Shown: positions 45,883 to 58,782, counted from the stretch's first letter. The stretch: 64,000 bases of DNA from Firmicutes bacterium UBA5774 (GCA_002418625.1 DIEM01000064.1:1-64000); one strand, 5' to 3'. The notes: generated by a model from the sequence alone, not told the origin. Translations and numbers: made by a program.

Positions 45883-45896
45883 AATGAACATTCATT
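45883..45896 (+). promoter_or_regulatory. Candidate enhancer dyad upstream of V-ATPase
   Basis: AATGAA-CA-TTCATT inverted repeat centred 66 bp before the -24 element at 45955. Shorter than the dyads at 5962 and 16939, so less certain. Confidence 0.4.
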
Positions 45897-45953
45897 AACA
45901 GAAGGTTTGTTCTATTCGAAATTATCTGAAAAAATATCTCGTTTTGACGGCTT

Positions 45954-45969
45954 TGGCAGCATACTTGCT
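45954..45969 (+). promoter_or_regulatory. Sigma-54 promoter upstream of V-ATPase operon
   Basis: TGGCAGCATACTTGCT with GG 45955-45956 and GC 45967-45968, a near-perfect consensus match. It lies 200 bases before the first V-ATPase gene and just upstream of a sigma-A candidate. Confidence 0.75.
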
Positions 45970-45985
45970 TAATAAAAAAATGATA

Positions 45986-46014
45986 TTGTCAACTTCTATT
46001 ATGAATGATACAAT
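45986..46014 (+). promoter_or_regulatory. Sigma-A promoter of V-ATPase operon
   Basis: TTGTCA (45986-45991), 17-base spacer, TACAAT (46009-46014). Good spacing and sequence. Gives basal expression independent of sigma-54. The rest of the gap 45599-45882 shows nothing else. Confidence 0.65.
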
Positions 46015-46173
46015 GCATGAAAATAAATTAAATGGTTAAAAATTAGACGAAGTCTGAGGAGCGGAACAAAATTTGCGCTGACGGATTTTTTATACCCTCT
46101 GTATGAAAAACTGACCCCAAAATGGCAGTTGATCAATAATAGAAATGAATATCTCATACAAAGGAGGCGAGAA

Positions 46174-46485
46174 ATGGCAATCGAACTGATTATCAAAATC
46201 AAGGAGATGGAGGAGCAGGCCGAACAGGTCGTCAGGAAAAGCCTGACTGACGCCAAAAAGATGGCGGCGGATGCCGAAAAAGAAGCATCCCGCATACTGG
46301 AGGAGGCGCAGCGTGAGGCCGACGAGCTCTACCGGAACAGACTGGATGAAGCTGGAAGGGAAGCCTTGGCGGTGTATGAAGACATCCTTCGTTCAGCCAG
46401 GGAGGAATGCGGTCTCCTCGCTGCCGCGGCAGAACAGAATATGGCAGAAGCAGTTGCTGCCGTATACAGAAAGGTTGTGAGCTGA
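46174..46485 (+). CDS. ntpF: V-type ATPase peripheral-stalk subunit (NtpF, G/H type)
   Basis: 103-residue, highly charged coiled-coil protein (EQAEQVVRKSL ... EKEASRILEEAQREADEL) that forms the peripheral stalk with NtpE. AAGGAGG before the ATG at 46174; the in-frame ATG at 46129 has no ribosome site. First gene of the operon, as in Enterococcus hirae ntpFIKECGABD. Confidence 0.85.
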   Translation: MAIELIIKIKEMEEQAEQVVRKSLTDAKKMAADAEKEASRILEEAQREADELYRNRLDEAGREALAVYEDILRSAREECGLLAAAAEQNMAEAVAAVYRKVVS

Positions 46486-46486
46486 G

Positions 46487-48951
<2,465 letters not shown>

Positions 48952-48963
48952 GGATGATGTAAT

Positions 48964-49605
48964 ATGAGTATTGATAAAATAACGGATCGGATCAAGTCGG
49001 ATGCGAATGCGGAAGCCGGCAAAACGCTGATCAAAGCGGACCAGGAAAAGCATGCGGTTCTTGAGAAAGCAGGAATCCAGGCGGAAGCCATCCGGCAGGA
49101 GGCTAAAGAGAAGGCGGAGCAGGATGCGCTGCTTATAAAGGAGAGAAAAATCTCCGTTGCGGAACTGGAAGCGCGGAAGCTTCGGCTGGCCGCCAAGCAG
49201 AAGGCCATCGAAGCCTGCTTTGCCCGGACACTTGAAAATTTGGCCTCGATGGAGCAGAAGGACTACCTGGATCTGATGGCCGCGACTCTCGTGAAAACCG
49301 GAGCCGCAGAAGGAGAGCTTCTGCTTAATCCGCGCGACAGGGATCGGCTTGGTGAAATGCTGGTGGAAAAGGCCAATCTGGCTATAAAGCCGGCAGAGGG
49401 AGATGACTCCGGAGCTGCAGACCAAAACACATTGGTTTTATCCGCGGATACGATTTCGGCCAGAGGTGGTTTTGTCCTGCGGAAGGGTTCCATGGAACTG
49501 AATTCGACTTTGGAGGTCATGGTCGGCGATGTGACTGAAGAGATGACTCCGGAGGTCGTTCGGATCCTGTTCGGAAAGCAGCCGGTTCCTTCCGCTTCTT
49601 GCTGA
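48964..49605 (+). CDS. ntpE: V-type ATPase subunit E
   Basis: 213-residue peripheral-stalk subunit: an Ala/Glu/Lys-rich coiled coil (residues about 10-90) then a globular C-terminal domain (GGFVLRKGSMELNSTLEVM). ATG 12 bases after ntpK. Confidence 0.9.
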   Translation: MSIDKITDRIKSDANAEAGKTLIKADQEKHAVLEKAGIQAEAIRQEAKEKAEQDALLIKERKISVAELEARKLRLAAKQKAIEACFARTLENLASMEQKDYLDLMAATLVKTGAAEGELLLNPRDRDRLGEMLVEKANLAIKPAEGDDSGAADQNTLVLSADTISARGGFVLRKGSMELNSTLEVMVGDVTEEMTPEVVRILFGKQPVPSASC

Positions 49606-49658
49606 GAGGATTTCAATGGAAGAGAAGATGAATATATGCAAGGAGAGGAGGGATCGAT

Positions 49659-50672
49659 TTGGAAGGAAGCCAAAAAGGTAAAGACTTTGTATTTGCTGCT
49701 GCGAGAGTTCGCAGCGTTGAGAAAAGCCTCATGGGAAGGGAACGTCTGGAGGCCCTTGCCGACAGTAGAAAGCCTGCGGAAGCGATGAAGCTTCTCTATG
49801 AGCAGGGATATGGCGATGACAATGGGGAGCAGCTGAAACCTGAACAGTTTGAGAAGCTTCTTATGAATGAGCTGAAAAGGGCTTATTCGTTTATTCTTGG
49901 TATCGCGCCGGCAGCGGAAGATTTCAATACGTTCCTATATCCCTATGACTATCACAATATAAAGGTTTTGATGAAGGCGGAATTTCTGCAGACGGATCGG
50001 GATGAATTCCTGATAGATGCCGGCACCATAGCGGAAGACAAGCTGTCTGCAATGATACGCGACAGGTCTCTGGCGGGCTTGACGCCAGCCATGAGAACGG
50101 CAGTCAACGAAGTCCTGGATGTATTTGCACGGACGCAGGATCCCCAGTATATCGATTTGATTCTGGACAAGGCCTGCTTCAGCGACATGAAGGCGGCTGC
50201 CCTGGAATCCGGCAGTAAATTTCTGCAAGGCTATGCGGCTCTTCTGATCGACACGGTCAACCTCAAGATCTTCGCCCGGCTGCGCCAGATGCGGAAGCCC
50301 TGGGATTTCTGCAGTCAGGTTCTGATTGACGGTGGGAGGATCCCTGAAAAAGTTTTCTTTGCCGGATATGATGAGCCTTATGAACAGTTTGCCGAGAGGC
50401 TCGTGCCCTATGGCCTCAAAGCCGCTATGGAAACAGGCGGAGCCATGCTGCGGGAAAAGGGAAGATTCACCGATCTGGAGCGTCTTTGCGACAACAGCAT
50501 AATGGAATATGCCGCGGAAGCTAAATATGTTTCCTTTGGCATCGAGCCGCTGGCAGCATATCTGATCGCGAAGGAAAGCGAGATCCGCAATGTCCGCATC
50601 GCCATGACCGGCATTCTTCAGGGACTTCCAAGAGACGTCGTGGCAGAAAGGTTGAGGGACACTTATGTATAA
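49659..50672 (+). CDS. ntpC: V-type ATPase subunit C (d-type)
   Basis: 337-residue central-stalk adaptor linking the rotor ring to the D-F shaft. All-helical, with family-like FNTFLYPYDYHNIKVLMKAEF and GIEPLAAYLIAKESEIRNVRI near the C-terminus. TTG start at 49659 after GGAGAGGAGG. Overlaps ntpG by 8 bases. Confidence 0.92.
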   Translation: MEGSQKGKDFVFAAARVRSVEKSLMGRERLEALADSRKPAEAMKLLYEQGYGDDNGEQLKPEQFEKLLMNELKRAYSFILGIAPAAEDFNTFLYPYDYHNIKVLMKAEFLQTDRDEFLIDAGTIAEDKLSAMIRDRSLAGLTPAMRTAVNEVLDVFARTQDPQYIDLILDKACFSDMKAAALESGSKFLQGYAALLIDTVNLKIFARLRQMRKPWDFCSQVLIDGGRIPEKVFFAGYDEPYEQFAERLVPYGLKAAMETGGAMLREKGRFTDLERLCDNSIMEYAAEAKYVSFGIEPLAAYLIAKESEIRNVRIAMTGILQGLPRDVVAERLRDTYV

Positions 50673-50985
50673 AATCGGAGTGATCGGAGACCGTGGAAGC
50701 ATCCTCGGCTTCAAGGCTGTGGGCATGGAGGTGTTCCCCTGCAGCAATGCATCGGAAGCGAGAAAAACCCTGTACAGGATCGCCGGCGAGCATTACGCGA
50801 TCATCTATATCACTGAAAACCTGTGCAAGGATATGGGAACTGAGATCGATAAATACAGGGATGCAGGCATTCCGGCCATCATCCCGATACCGGGAATGGA
50901 CGGAAGCTGCGGCATCGGCATGGACAACCTGAAAAAGGCGGTAGAGAAAGCTGTTGGTGCGGATATACTCTTCGGAAACGAGTAA
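50665..50985 (+). CDS. ntpG: V-type ATPase subunit F (NtpG)
   Basis: 106-residue central-shaft subunit with the Rossmann-like start IGVIGDRGSILGFKAVG and the IIYITENLCK strand. Size and place standard. Confidence 0.93.
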   Translation: MYKIGVIGDRGSILGFKAVGMEVFPCSNASEARKTLYRIAGEHYAIIYITENLCKDMGTEIDKYRDAGIPAIIPIPGMDGSCGIGMDNLKKAVEKAVGADILFGNE

Positions 50986-51012
50986 GAATAGGAAAGGCAG
51001 ATGAAGCGTTAA

Positions 51013-52782
51013 ATGAATCAAGGAAGAATCGTGAAAGTATCAGGGCCGCTTGTAGTGGCCGAAGGCATGGAACATGCCGACATGTTTGACGTAGTCCGTG
51101 TGGGGGACCAGGGCCTGATCGGCGAGATCATCGAGATGCGCGGCGGGGCTGCTTCCATACAGGTTTATGAGGAAACGGCGGGTCTTGGACCCGGAGCCAA
51201 GGTCGTGACGACAGGCGCTCCGTTGTCTGTTGAATTGGGGCCCGGGCTGATCGAAACCATTTATGACGGTATACAGAGACCGCTGTCGGAGCTGCTCAAG
51301 GTCTCCGGCTCCAACATAACAAGAGGCGTAGACGCCAAAGCTCTTTCCAGAACGAAGAAATGGACCTTTGTGCCAACTGTTTCGGCCGGACAGGCGGTTG
51401 AAGCCGGCGATATCATCGGCACTGTGCAGGAAACGGTCATTGTCAGTCTGCGTATAATGGTCCCCTACGGGATTTCCGGAACGGTGGAAGAGATCACTGG
51501 CGGAGATTTTACCGTGGAGGATACGGTATGCGTTATCAGGACGCCGGATGGCAAGCTGGAAAATCTGACGATGATGCAGAAATGGCCTGTTCGAAAGGGC
51601 CGCCCATATAAGGAAAAGCTTGTGCCGGATATGCCGCTTCTTACAGGGCAGAGGGTCATCGACACATTGTTCCCGATCGCCAAAGGCGGCGTGGCCGCTG
51701 TGCCCGGACCCTTCGGCAGCGGCAAGACCGTTGTGCAGCATCAGCTGGCCAAATGGGCCGAGGCGGATATCGTCGTATACATCGGCTGCGGAGAACGTGG
51801 CAATGAGATGACGGACGTACTCATGGAATTTCCGGAGCTTTCAGACCCGAAATCCGGGGAGCCTCTCATGAAAAGGACCATCCTGATCGCCAACACCTCG
51901 GATATGCCGGTGGCGGCCCGTGAAGCGTCGATTTATACAGGCATCACCATCGCGGAGTATTTCCGTGACATGGGATATTCCGTCGCATTGATGGCTGACT
52001 CCACTTCGCGCTGGGCCGAGGCCTTGAGGGAGATGTCGGGCCGCCTCGAGGAAATGCCGGGAGAAGAAGGCTATCCGGCATATCTGTCTTCACGTCTGGC
52101 TCAGTTTTATGAAAGAGCCGGAAGGGTCATAAGCCTTGGACGCGAAGGGCGTGAAGGAGCGCTATCGGCCATCGGCGCCGTATCTCCTCCGGGAGGAGAC
52201 ATTTCCGAGCCGGTATCCCAGGCGACCTTGAGGATCGTAAAAGTCTTTTGGAACCTGGATGCTTCGCTTGCGTATGCCAGGCATTTCCCGGCCATCAATT
52301 GGCTCAACAGCTATTCCCTCTATGTCGACAGGCTGCGCGACTGGTTTTCCGAAAATGTGCACAAGGAATTTCCGGATATGCGCAGCGAAACCATGAAACT
52401 GCTGCAGGAAGAAGCGGAGCTGAAGGAAATCGTCCAGCTCGTAGGGCAGGATGCCCTTTCTTTCCAGGATCAGTTCAAGCTGGAGGTATGCAAGTCGATT
52501 CGAGAGGATTACCTGCACCAGAATGCTTTCCATGAAATAGACACCTATTCCTCCACTAATAAGCAGTACAAGCTTCTTAAGCTGATTCTGGAATATTTCC
52601 GACAAGGGAGCGCCGCGATCGAAAATGGCGCCGACTATAAGTCGCTGATCGGGCTGCCGATCAGGGAAGCCATTGGCCGGTTCAAATATGTTGAGGAAGA
52701 AGAAGTGAACGCCGGATATGAAAAGATTCTGGCAGATCTGTCCGACGGCATCCGGTACCTGACCAAAAAGGAGGAGAACTAA
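51013..52782 (+). CDS. ntpA: V-type ATPase catalytic subunit A
   Basis: 589-residue catalytic nucleotide-binding subunit. Walker A GPFGSGKT at 232-239, the same position as in E. hirae Ntp[38 protein letters not shown]. One base pair of context separates its stop from ntpB. Hydrolyses or makes ATP coupled to Na+ movement. Confidence 0.98.
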   Translation: MNQGRIVKVSGPLVVAEGMEHADMFDVVRVGDQGLIGEIIEMRGGAASIQVYEETAGLGPGAKVVTTGAPLSVELGPGLIETIYDGIQRPLSELLKVSGSNITRGVDAKALSRTKKWTFVPTVSAGQAVEAGDIIGTVQETVIVSLRIMVPYGISGTVEEITGGDFTVEDTVCVIRTPDGKLENLTMMQKWPVRKGRPYKEKLVPDMPLLTGQRVIDTLFPIAKGGVAAVPGPFGSGKTVVQHQLAKWAEADIVVYIGCGERGNEMTDVLMEFPELSDPKSGEPLMKRTILIANTSDMPVAAREASIYTGITIAEYFRDMGYSVALMADSTSRWAEALREMSGRLEEMPGEEGYPAYLSSRLAQFYERAGRVISLGREGREGALSAIGAVSPPGGDISEPVSQATLRIVKVFWNLDASLAYARHFPAINWLNSYSLYVDRLRDWFSENVHKEFPDMRSETMKLLQEEAELKEIVQLVGQDALSFQDQFKLEVCKSIREDYLHQNAFHEIDTYSSTNKQYKLLKLILEYFRQGSAAIENGADYKSLIGLPIREAIGRFKYVEEEEVNAGYEKILADLSDGIRYLTKKEEN

Positions 52783-54171
52783 ATGATCAAGGAATACAGA
52801 ACTATTTCCGAAGTTGCCGGTCCTCTGATGCTGGTGCGGGATGTTGAGAATGTGACCTATGACGAGCTGGGGGAAATAGAGCTTCAGAACGGTGAAATCA
52901 GGCAGTGCAAGGTTCTGGAAATCAACGGGGGCAATGCTCTGGTCCAGCTTTTTGAAAGCGCCGCAGGCATCAATCTGGCCGACAGCAAGGTCCGGTTTCT
53001 TGGCCGCGGCATCGAGCTGGCCGTGTCGGAGGATATGCTTGGCCGCGTATTCGACGGTCTTGGCCGGCCGAAGGATGGCGGGCCGGAAGTGATAGCAGAT
53101 AAGAGGATGGATATCAACGGTCTGCCCATGAATCCGGCCGCAAGGGATTATCCGGCGGAATTCATCCAGACCGGCGTATCCGCCATAGATGGACTGAATA
53201 CGCTGGTCAGAGGCCAGAAGCTTCCTATATTTTCCGGCTCGGGACTCCCCCACGCCGAACTGGCTGCGCAGATCGCGAGGCAGGCCAGGGTAAGAGGCAC
53301 GGACAGCAATTTCGCAGTCGTTTTTGCCGCGATCGGGATCACATATGAAGAAGCGGATTTCTTCATTTCGGACTTTAAAAGAACAGGCGCCATCGATCGT
53401 ACCGTACTCTTCACCAATCTTGCCAACGATCCGGCCATCGAACGTATTTCCACACCGCGTATCGCATTGACGGCAGCGGAGTATCTGGCTTTTGAGAAGG
53501 GCATGCACGTCCTTGTCATCATGACCGATATAACGAATTATGCCGAAGCGCTGCGCGAGGTTTCCGCCGCAAGGAAGGAGGTTCCGGGAAGACGAGGTTA
53601 TCCCGGCTATCTGTATACCGACCTGGCGACGTTATATGAGAGAGCAGGCCGAAAGAAGGGCTATGAAGGGTCGATCACGATGATCCCCATCCTGACGATG
53701 CCGGAAGACGACAAGACCCACCCGATCCCGGATTTGACAGGCTATATCACCGAAGGGCAGATCATTCTTTCCAGGGAATTGTTCCGGAAAGGCGTCAAGC
53801 CGCCGATCGATGTGCCTCCGTCGCTGTCCCGTCTCAAGGACAAGGGTATCGGAAAGGGAAAGACCAGGGAAGACCATGCGGATACCATGAATCAGCTTTT
53901 TGCTGTCTATACCCGCGGAAAGTCAGCCAAGGAGCTGATGGCGATCCTGGGAGAAGCAGCCCTGTCCGATGTCGACAAGCTCTACGCCAGATTTGCGGAT
54001 GCCTTTGAATCAGTTTATGTCAGCCAAGGCAATGAAACCAACCGGAGCATCGAGGAGACCCTGGAACTTGGCTGGAAGCTCCTTGGCATGATGCCGAGGG
54101 GAGAACTGAAGAGGATCCGGGATGCTTACCTTGATGAGTATCTGCCAAAGCAGCCGGAAAAAAATTCATGA
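52783..54171 (+). CDS. ntpB: V-type ATPase subunit B
   Basis: 462-residue non-catalytic subunit. Degenerate P-loop [16 protein letters not shown], then [35 protein letters not shown] and [12 protein letters not shown], all diagnostic. Alternates with subunit A in the hexamer head. Confidence 0.98.
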   Translation: MIKEYRTISEVAGPLMLVRDVENVTYDELGEIELQNGEIRQCKVLEINGGNALVQLFESAAGINLADSKVRFLGRGIELAVSEDMLGRVFDGLGRPKDGGPEVIADKRMDINGLPMNPAARDYPAEFIQTGVSAIDGLNTLVRGQKLPIFSGSGLPHAELAAQIARQARVRGTDSNFAVVFAAIGITYEEADFFISDFKRTGAIDRTVLFTNLANDPAIERISTPRIALTAAEYLAFEKGMHVLVIMTDITNYAEALREVSAARKEVPGRRGYPGYLYTDLATLYERAGRKKGYEGSITMIPILTMPEDDKTHPIPDLTGYITEGQIILSRELFRKGVKPPIDVPPSLSRLKDKGIGKGKTREDHADTMNQLFAVYTRGKSAKELMAILGEAALSDVDKLYARFADAFESVYVSQGNETNRSIEETLELGWKLLGMMPRGELKRIRDAYLDEYLPKQPEKNS

Positions 54172-54190
54172 TGCGGGGAGGTGACAGCTC

Positions 54191-54895
54191 ATGGCCAGAT
54201 TGAATGTGAATCCAACCAGGATGGTCCTGACCTCTTTGAAAAAGAAACTGGCTGTAGCCACCCGCGGACACAAGCTTATGAAGGACAAGCGGGATGAGCT
54301 GATGAAGCAGTTCCTGGAATTGGCGCGGCAATGCAAAACACTTCGGGAAGATGTCGAAAGGCAGCTGGCGGAGATCTATCAGAATCTTGCCCTTGCCAAT
54401 GCGGTCATGTCCCGCGAAATGCTGGAAGAGGCCCTGATGTATCCCAAGCAGGTCATTTCGATCAATGTGAAGCATAAAAACGTGATGAGCGTCGATGTGC
54501 CGGTGTTCGATTTCGAGACGACCAAGGACGATGAAACCGACATCTTTCCCTATGGTTTCGCGACAACGTCCGGAGAATTGGATAAGGCTATCGAATGTCT
54601 CTGCCAGGTCATCCCTACGCTTCTGTCCCTGGCTGCCATGGAAAAGGAGGCCTGTCTGCTTGCGGATGAGATCGAAAAGACCAGGCGCCGTGTCAACGCG
54701 CTGGAATATGTCATGATCCCGGATCTCAAGGAGACCATCAAGTATATCAAAATGAAGCTGGATGAAAACGAGCGCGGCAACCAGACGCGCCTTATGAAAG
54801 TCAAGGATATGATGCTGAAGCAGGCTATAATCGAAAAACGGAATCAGGACCAGCTTGCAATGCAGGAATATCAGGAGAAGCACGCGAACGTCTGA
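54191..54895 (+). CDS. ntpD: V-type ATPase subunit D
   Basis: 234-residue central-shaft coiled coil starting RLNVNPTRMVLTSLKKKLAVATRGHKLMKDKRDEL (family hallmark, residues 3-37) and ending in a second long helix (YIKMKLDENERGNQTRLMKVKDM). Last gene; terminator follows 60 bases on. Confidence 0.96.
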   Translation: MARLNVNPTRMVLTSLKKKLAVATRGHKLMKDKRDELMKQFLELARQCKTLREDVERQLAEIYQNLALANAVMSREMLEEALMYPKQVISINVKHKNVMSVDVPVFDFETTKDDETDIFPYGFATTSGELDKAIECLCQVIPTLLSLAAMEKEACLLADEIEKTRRRVNALEYVMIPDLKETIKYIKMKLDENERGNQTRLMKVKDMMLKQAIIEKRNQDQLAMQEYQEKHANV

Positions 54896-54954
54896 CACGA
54901 TGCCCGAATGGCAGTCATGTCAGATCCGGCCGGCCATTTGATCAATAAACCACG

Positions 54955-54985
54955 AAAGACAGGCAGAGATGCCTGTCTTTCTTTT
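54955..54985 (+). terminator. Terminator of V-ATPase operon
   Basis: Perfect 11-bp stem AAAGACAGGCA / TGCCTGTCTTT, loop GAGA, tail CTTTTG. Confidence 0.85.
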
Positions 54986-55061
54986 GCTCCGTTATGCAAT
55001 AAGACTATATACTGAGAAAAAAACGCCCGGTGCGATATAAATTTGTAATAAGGCAAAACAA

Positions 55062-55077
55062 TGGCATACATTTTGCT
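55062..55077 (+). promoter_or_regulatory. Sigma-54 promoter (deacetylase-aminotransferase operon)
   Basis: TGGCATACATTTTGCT with GG 55063-55064 and GC 55075-55076 at exact spacing, about 125 bases before the deacetylase-family gene. A short dyad TTAT-GCA-ATAA at 54992-55002 lies 66 bp upstream as a weak enhancer candidate. Confidence 0.82.
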
Positions 55078-55200
55078 CAATAATTAAATCAAGGAGAAAA
55101 CCATTAAAATATATACAAAAAAGTATTGATGATCAGGAATTTGAATTTTCAGGCAGTAAAGCAATCAAGGTTTTTTGAGGCGATAAAGGAGGATATATAT

Positions 55201-56070
55201 ATGAACAAGAAGATGCCCGTCTTATTTACATTTGATCTCGATGGAGAAACGCTTTGGCGCTGCAGGGATCCTGAAAACGCCAACCGGCCTGTGACGTTAT
55301 CACAGGGCCGATACGGCCCGGAGGCGGGGATGCCCCGTATACTGAAAATGCTCAAAAACCACGGACTGCATGCTACATTCTTTGTGCCGGGTTTCACTGC
55401 AGATCAATATCAGGACTTGATGAGGCAGATAACGGCCGAGGGACATGAAATCGGCAATCATGGATGGACGCATACGTACCCGGACAACATGGGAGGCTAT
55501 GAAGCAGAGAAAAAGGAATATTGGGACTGCAGCGATTTCATCGAGAAACTGCTTGGCTTCAGGCCCAGGGGCTACCGATCCCCGGGTTGGGAATTCAGCC
55601 CATACAGCCTCGATATACTGGAAGACATGGCCGAGATCGAATATTCAAGCAACATGATGGATTCCGACAAGATAAAGTATCTTGAATACGGCGGCAGGAA
55701 AACCGGACTGGTCGAAATACCGATCCACTGGGTGCTTGATGACGCGGCTTATTGGCTGTACAGCCTCAGAACCCCGGGTAAAGCGATTCAGCCATTGGAA
55801 GCCGTGGAGAACTATTGGCGTGCTGAATTTGACGCATTGCTGGAAGAATTCATAGAGGAGGTCGAGACGGAAGGCGATTCCGATATCTGTTATGTACTCA
55901 CATGCCATCCTCAGATCATAGGGCGTCCGGCAAGAATGAAAATGCTGGATAGATTAGTGGACCATATGCTGGGGACCGGTTGCGTCGAATTCATGACCGG
56001 CATTGAGGCAGCCACTCGCTTCAAGGATAAACATCGGAAAGCAGCCTCTGTGGAGTCGGCAGTCGAATAG
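55201..56070 (+). CDS. Polysaccharide-deacetylase-fold hydrolase (imidase/PuuE-like)
   Basis: 289-residue CE4-fold protein. FTFDLDGE supplies the metal Asp, GHEIGNHGWTH the His pair, then FRPRGYRSPGWEFS and a C-terminal TCHPQIIGRPARM. No signal peptide, so it is cytoplasmic and unlikely to act on cell wall. Related cytosolic members hydrolyse cyclic imides or allantoin-like rings. AAAGGAGG sets the ATG at 55201. Its operon with an aminotransferase supports opening of a cyclic nitrogen compound (inference). Confidence 0.8.
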   Translation: MNKKMPVLFTFDLDGETLWRCRDPENANRPVTLSQGRYGPEAGMPRILKMLKNHGLHATFFVPGFTADQYQDLMRQITAEGHEIGNHGWTHTYPDNMGGYEAEKKEYWDCSDFIEKLLGFRPRGYRSPGWEFSPYSLDILEDMAEIEYSSNMMDSDKIKYLEYGGRKTGLVEIPIHWVLDDAAYWLYSLRTPGKAIQPLEAVENYWRAEFDALLEEFIEEVETEGDSDICYVLTCHPQIIGRPARMKMLDRLVDHMLGTGCVEFMTGIEAATRFKDKHRKAASVESAVE

Positions 56071-56111
56071 ATAGGATTTATATAATCTTGAATATAGGAT
56101 GGAGGTTTATT

Positions 56112-57281
56112 ATGGGTGGATTTAATTACGTCTCCAGGCTGGCTCAGAACTATCCGACTTCGGGGATCAGAGCCATGTTTGATCTGGCGACGGGCTATCC
56201 GGGAGCGATCAATCTCTGCAATGGAGAGCCGAATTTTGAAACGCCGCAGCATATCAAAGAAAGCGGGATACGGGCGATTGAGGCAGGAATGACCAAATAC
56301 GCGACGGAGCCCGGCCTCATTTCGATGCGGGAAGCAGTCGCAAACAAGTATACCCGCGAATTCGGCTACGATTACGATATATATAATGTCATGGTATCCG
56401 CCGGAGGCGTTGAAGGGATCTTGCTGAGCCTGATGGCCATTCTTGATCCAGGCGATGAAGTGATCATTCCCGATCCGACATACACCTGTTATCTGGGCCA
56501 GGTCCTGACACTGGGCGGTGTGCCGGTAAGAGTTCCTCTTTATGAGGAGAATGGATTCAGGCTTCAGCCGGAGGATCTGGAAAAAGCGATCACGCCAAAG
56601 ACAAAAGCTGTGATCGTCAGTTATCCGAGCAATCCACTGGGAGCGGTCCTGGGATGGGAGGATATCGAACAGCTGGCCAAGGTGATTGAAAAGCATAATA
56701 TCATGGTGATCTCGGATGAAGTCTATGAAAAGATCATTTTTGATGGGCGCCGGCATTTCAGCCTCTCTCAGGTCCCCGTCATAAGAAACAAGGTACTGGT
56801 AGTGAACAGCCTCTCGAAAACCTATGCCATGACGGGCTGGAGAATAGGGTACGTGGTCGGCACGAACACGGATATCATGAGGAGCATGTTCAAGATGCAG
56901 CAGGCAGTCATTTCATGCTTGCCGCCATTTATAATGCAGGCGGGCGCAGATGCGATCAACGGGCCGCAGGATTGTGTGGAAGCGATGCGCAGGCACTATG
57001 AAAGAAGAAGAGATCTTCTTTTCAAAGGCCTTAGCGGGATACCGGGAATGAAATGCTTTAAAACAGAGGGTTCGTTTTGCACCTTCATCAACATAAAAGA
57101 TTTCGGCATGACTTCATGGGAATTCTCCAAGGACCTTCTAGTCAACGCGGGTGTCATGACTGTCGCCGGAAGTGCATTCGGCGCCATGGGCGAAGGCTAT
57201 CTGAGGATGTGCTTTGCCAACTCTGATGAAAACATCATTGAGGCGCTGAAAAGGATCAGAAGTTATCTGACCCGCAAGTGA
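56112..57281 (+). CDS. PLP-dependent aminotransferase, class I/II
   Basis: 389-residue fold-type I aminotransferase. PLP-lysine in NSLSKTYAMTGWRIGY; Asp in ISDEVYEKIIF; YPSNPLG; Arg in YLRMCFANS. GGAGGT at 56101-56106 sets the ATG at 56112. Likely converts an amino acid to its 2-oxoacid for fermentation. Substrate not predictable. Confidence 0.92.
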   Translation: MGGFNYVSRLAQNYPTSGIRAMFDLATGYPGAINLCNGEPNFETPQHIKESGIRAIEAGMTKYATEPGLISMREAVANKYTREFGYDYDIYNVMVSAGGVEGILLSLMAILDPGDEVIIPDPTYTCYLGQVLTLGGVPVRVPLYEENGFRLQPEDLEKAITPKTKAVIVSYPSNPLGAVLGWEDIEQLAKVIEKHNIMVISDEVYEKIIFDGRRHFSLSQVPVIRNKVLVVNSLSKTYAMTGWRIGYVVGTNTDIMRSMFKMQQAVISCLPPFIMQAGADAINGPQDCVEAMRRHYERRRDLLFKGLSGIPGMKCFKTEGSFCTFINIKDFGMTSWEFSKDLLVNAGVMTVAGSAFGAMGEGYLRMCFANSDENIIEALKRIRSYLTRK

Positions 57282-57322
57282 CAAGCACAGGAAATTGAAA
57301 TTCATGCAAAATTGTATACCTC

Positions 57323-57338
57323 TATACGAAATCGTATA
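57323..57338 (+). promoter_or_regulatory. Candidate enhancer dyad upstream of ABC operon
   Basis: Perfect TATACGA-AA-TCGTATA palindrome centred 60 bp before the -24 element; a further half site GTATAC lies just upstream (57314-57319). Confidence 0.55.
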
Positions 57339-57388
57339 ATATTTCGGCTTGTTGCCGAGGAAACGGCTGCAATCAGGACGTCAGTTAT

Positions 57389-57404
57389 TGGCATATATAT
57401 TGCA
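57389..57404 (+). promoter_or_regulatory. Sigma-54 promoter (branched-chain-type ABC operon)
   Basis: TGGCATATATATTGCA with GG 57390-57391 and GC 57402-57403 at exact spacing. A 220-base leader (57405-57627) without a recognised gene or riboswitch lies between it and the binding-protein gene. Confidence 0.83.
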
Positions 57405-57627
57405 TTATAAATATAAGAAATGGAATAGAACTTCGCTGCGGCGCTTTATTAAGGTCTACAGAATTAAAAGACCAGAAAGGAGGCAGGAGAAGTATGGAAC
57501 CCGCCTGACAGGATATGGATCGGCAGGCTAGAGATTTATTCCGTGATACACGAAAATAAAAAAGCAAAAAAGTACAGGAGAAGAAACAAGCAGTTAAAGT
57601 TAATTTAAAATGGAGGGATTTGTTATT

Positions 57628-58782
57628 ATGAAGAGAAACACCTTTATGAAAATATTGGTTTTAATGCTGGTTTTAGGACTCGCAGCGATGGGGGCCGGAT
57701 GCGGAGGCGCTGAGGAACCGCAGGAAGAGGCCGGAACATTATACATAGGCCTGGCTGCTCCTTTGACGGGAGACAGCGCAATGTATGGAGAAACGGTTCG
57801 GGATGGTGTCGTTTATGCAGTCGATGAGATCAATGCTGCCGGTGGAATCAACGGACAGCAGATCGAGCTCATAATGGAGGATGACAAGGGCGATCCGCAG
57901 GAAGCAGCGATGGTTGCCCAGAAACTCAGTGAGAATCAGGACATTTTCTGCATTATCGGCCATGTGAACAGCAGCTGTACAATAGCGGCGCTTCCAATCT
58001 ATCAGGAGGCCGGCTTGACAGTGCTCAACACGAGTTCTTCAGCAGAGAAAATAACGACGCTGGGCTATACGAATTTCTTCAGGACAGTTATTCATGACGG
58101 TCTTCAGGCTCCTATGATGGTAAGGCATGCAGTTGAAAATCTCGGCCTGACAAAAATCGCCTGTATCGTTGCCAATTCGGACTATGGCCTTGGCTTGCTC
58201 GATGGTGCCAAAAAAGCCAGTGCCGAGCTTGGCGCGGAAATAGTGGCGGAGGAGCTTTATGTGCCGCTTCAGGATAAAGACTTCAGTGTTCAACTGGCAA
58301 AAATCAATCAGGCGAATCCTGAAGCCCTGCTTATTCTTGGCGATTACAATGAAGCCGGACTCATCATTCGCCAGATGGACGCGGCCGGCATGGATATCGC
58401 CGTGATAACCCCGGCAGGCTGCTCTAACCAGGCAATGATCGACCTGGCGGGTGCCGAAGCCGCAGATGGGGTATTCCTTCTTGGCTACTGGGATCCGGAC
58501 AGGCCGGAGCCGGTCGTAAAGGATTTTGTGGAGGCTTACAAAGCCGCACATGATGGCGCTATACCTGATGAGAGGAATGCTTATGGCTATGAGATCCCTT
58601 ATATCATCAAGATGGCTATTGAACAGGGGGCCACGAAGGAAACACTTCCCGATGTTCTTAGAACGATCGAATTTGTAGGACCGACCGGAGTGACATCCTT
58701 CAACGAGGTCGGCGATGTGGCAGAGAAGATGCAGATGGTATTTGTCGTTAAAGACGGAATGTTTACCAGCTGGGTGGAATAG
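57628..58782 (+). CDS. Branched-chain-amino-acid-type ABC binding protein, lipoprotein
   Basis: 384 residues: lipoprotein signal with lipobox GAGC (Cys25), then the Leu/Ile/Val-binding fold (IGLAAPLTGDSAMYGE; GVVYAVDEINAAGGINGQQIEL region; IIGHVNSSCT; DYGLGLLDGAKKA). GGAGGG precedes the ATG at 57628. Captures the substrate for the permeases at 59862 and 60747. Substrates of this family include amino acids, amides, urea and aromatic acids. Confidence 0.93.
   Translation: MKRNTFMKILVLMLVLGLAAMGAGCGGAEEPQEEAGTLYIGLAAPLTGDSAMYGETVRDGVVYAVDEINAAGGINGQQIELIMEDDKGDPQEAAMVAQKLSENQDIFCIIGHVNSSCTIAALPIYQEAGLTVLNTSSSAEKITTLGYTNFFRTVIHDGLQAPMMVRHAVENLGLTKIACIVANSDYGLGLLDGAKKASAELGAEIVAEELYVPLQDKDFSVQLAKINQANPEALLILGDYNEAGLIIRQMDAAGMDIAVITPAGCSNQAMIDLAGAEAADGVFLLGYWDPDRPEPVVKDFVEAYKAAHDGAIPDERNAYGYEIPYIIKMAIEQGATKETLPDVLRTIEFVGPTGVTSFNEVGDVAEKMQMVFVVKDGMFTSWVE

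Noticed and set aside
49935..50747. 270-codon open frame on the minus strand
   Set aside because: Antisense to ntpC and ntpG; no recognisable domain.
52162..53508. 448-codon open frame on the minus strand
   Set aside because: Lies opposite ntpA and ntpB, which have strong family motifs; composition shadow without a ribosome site.
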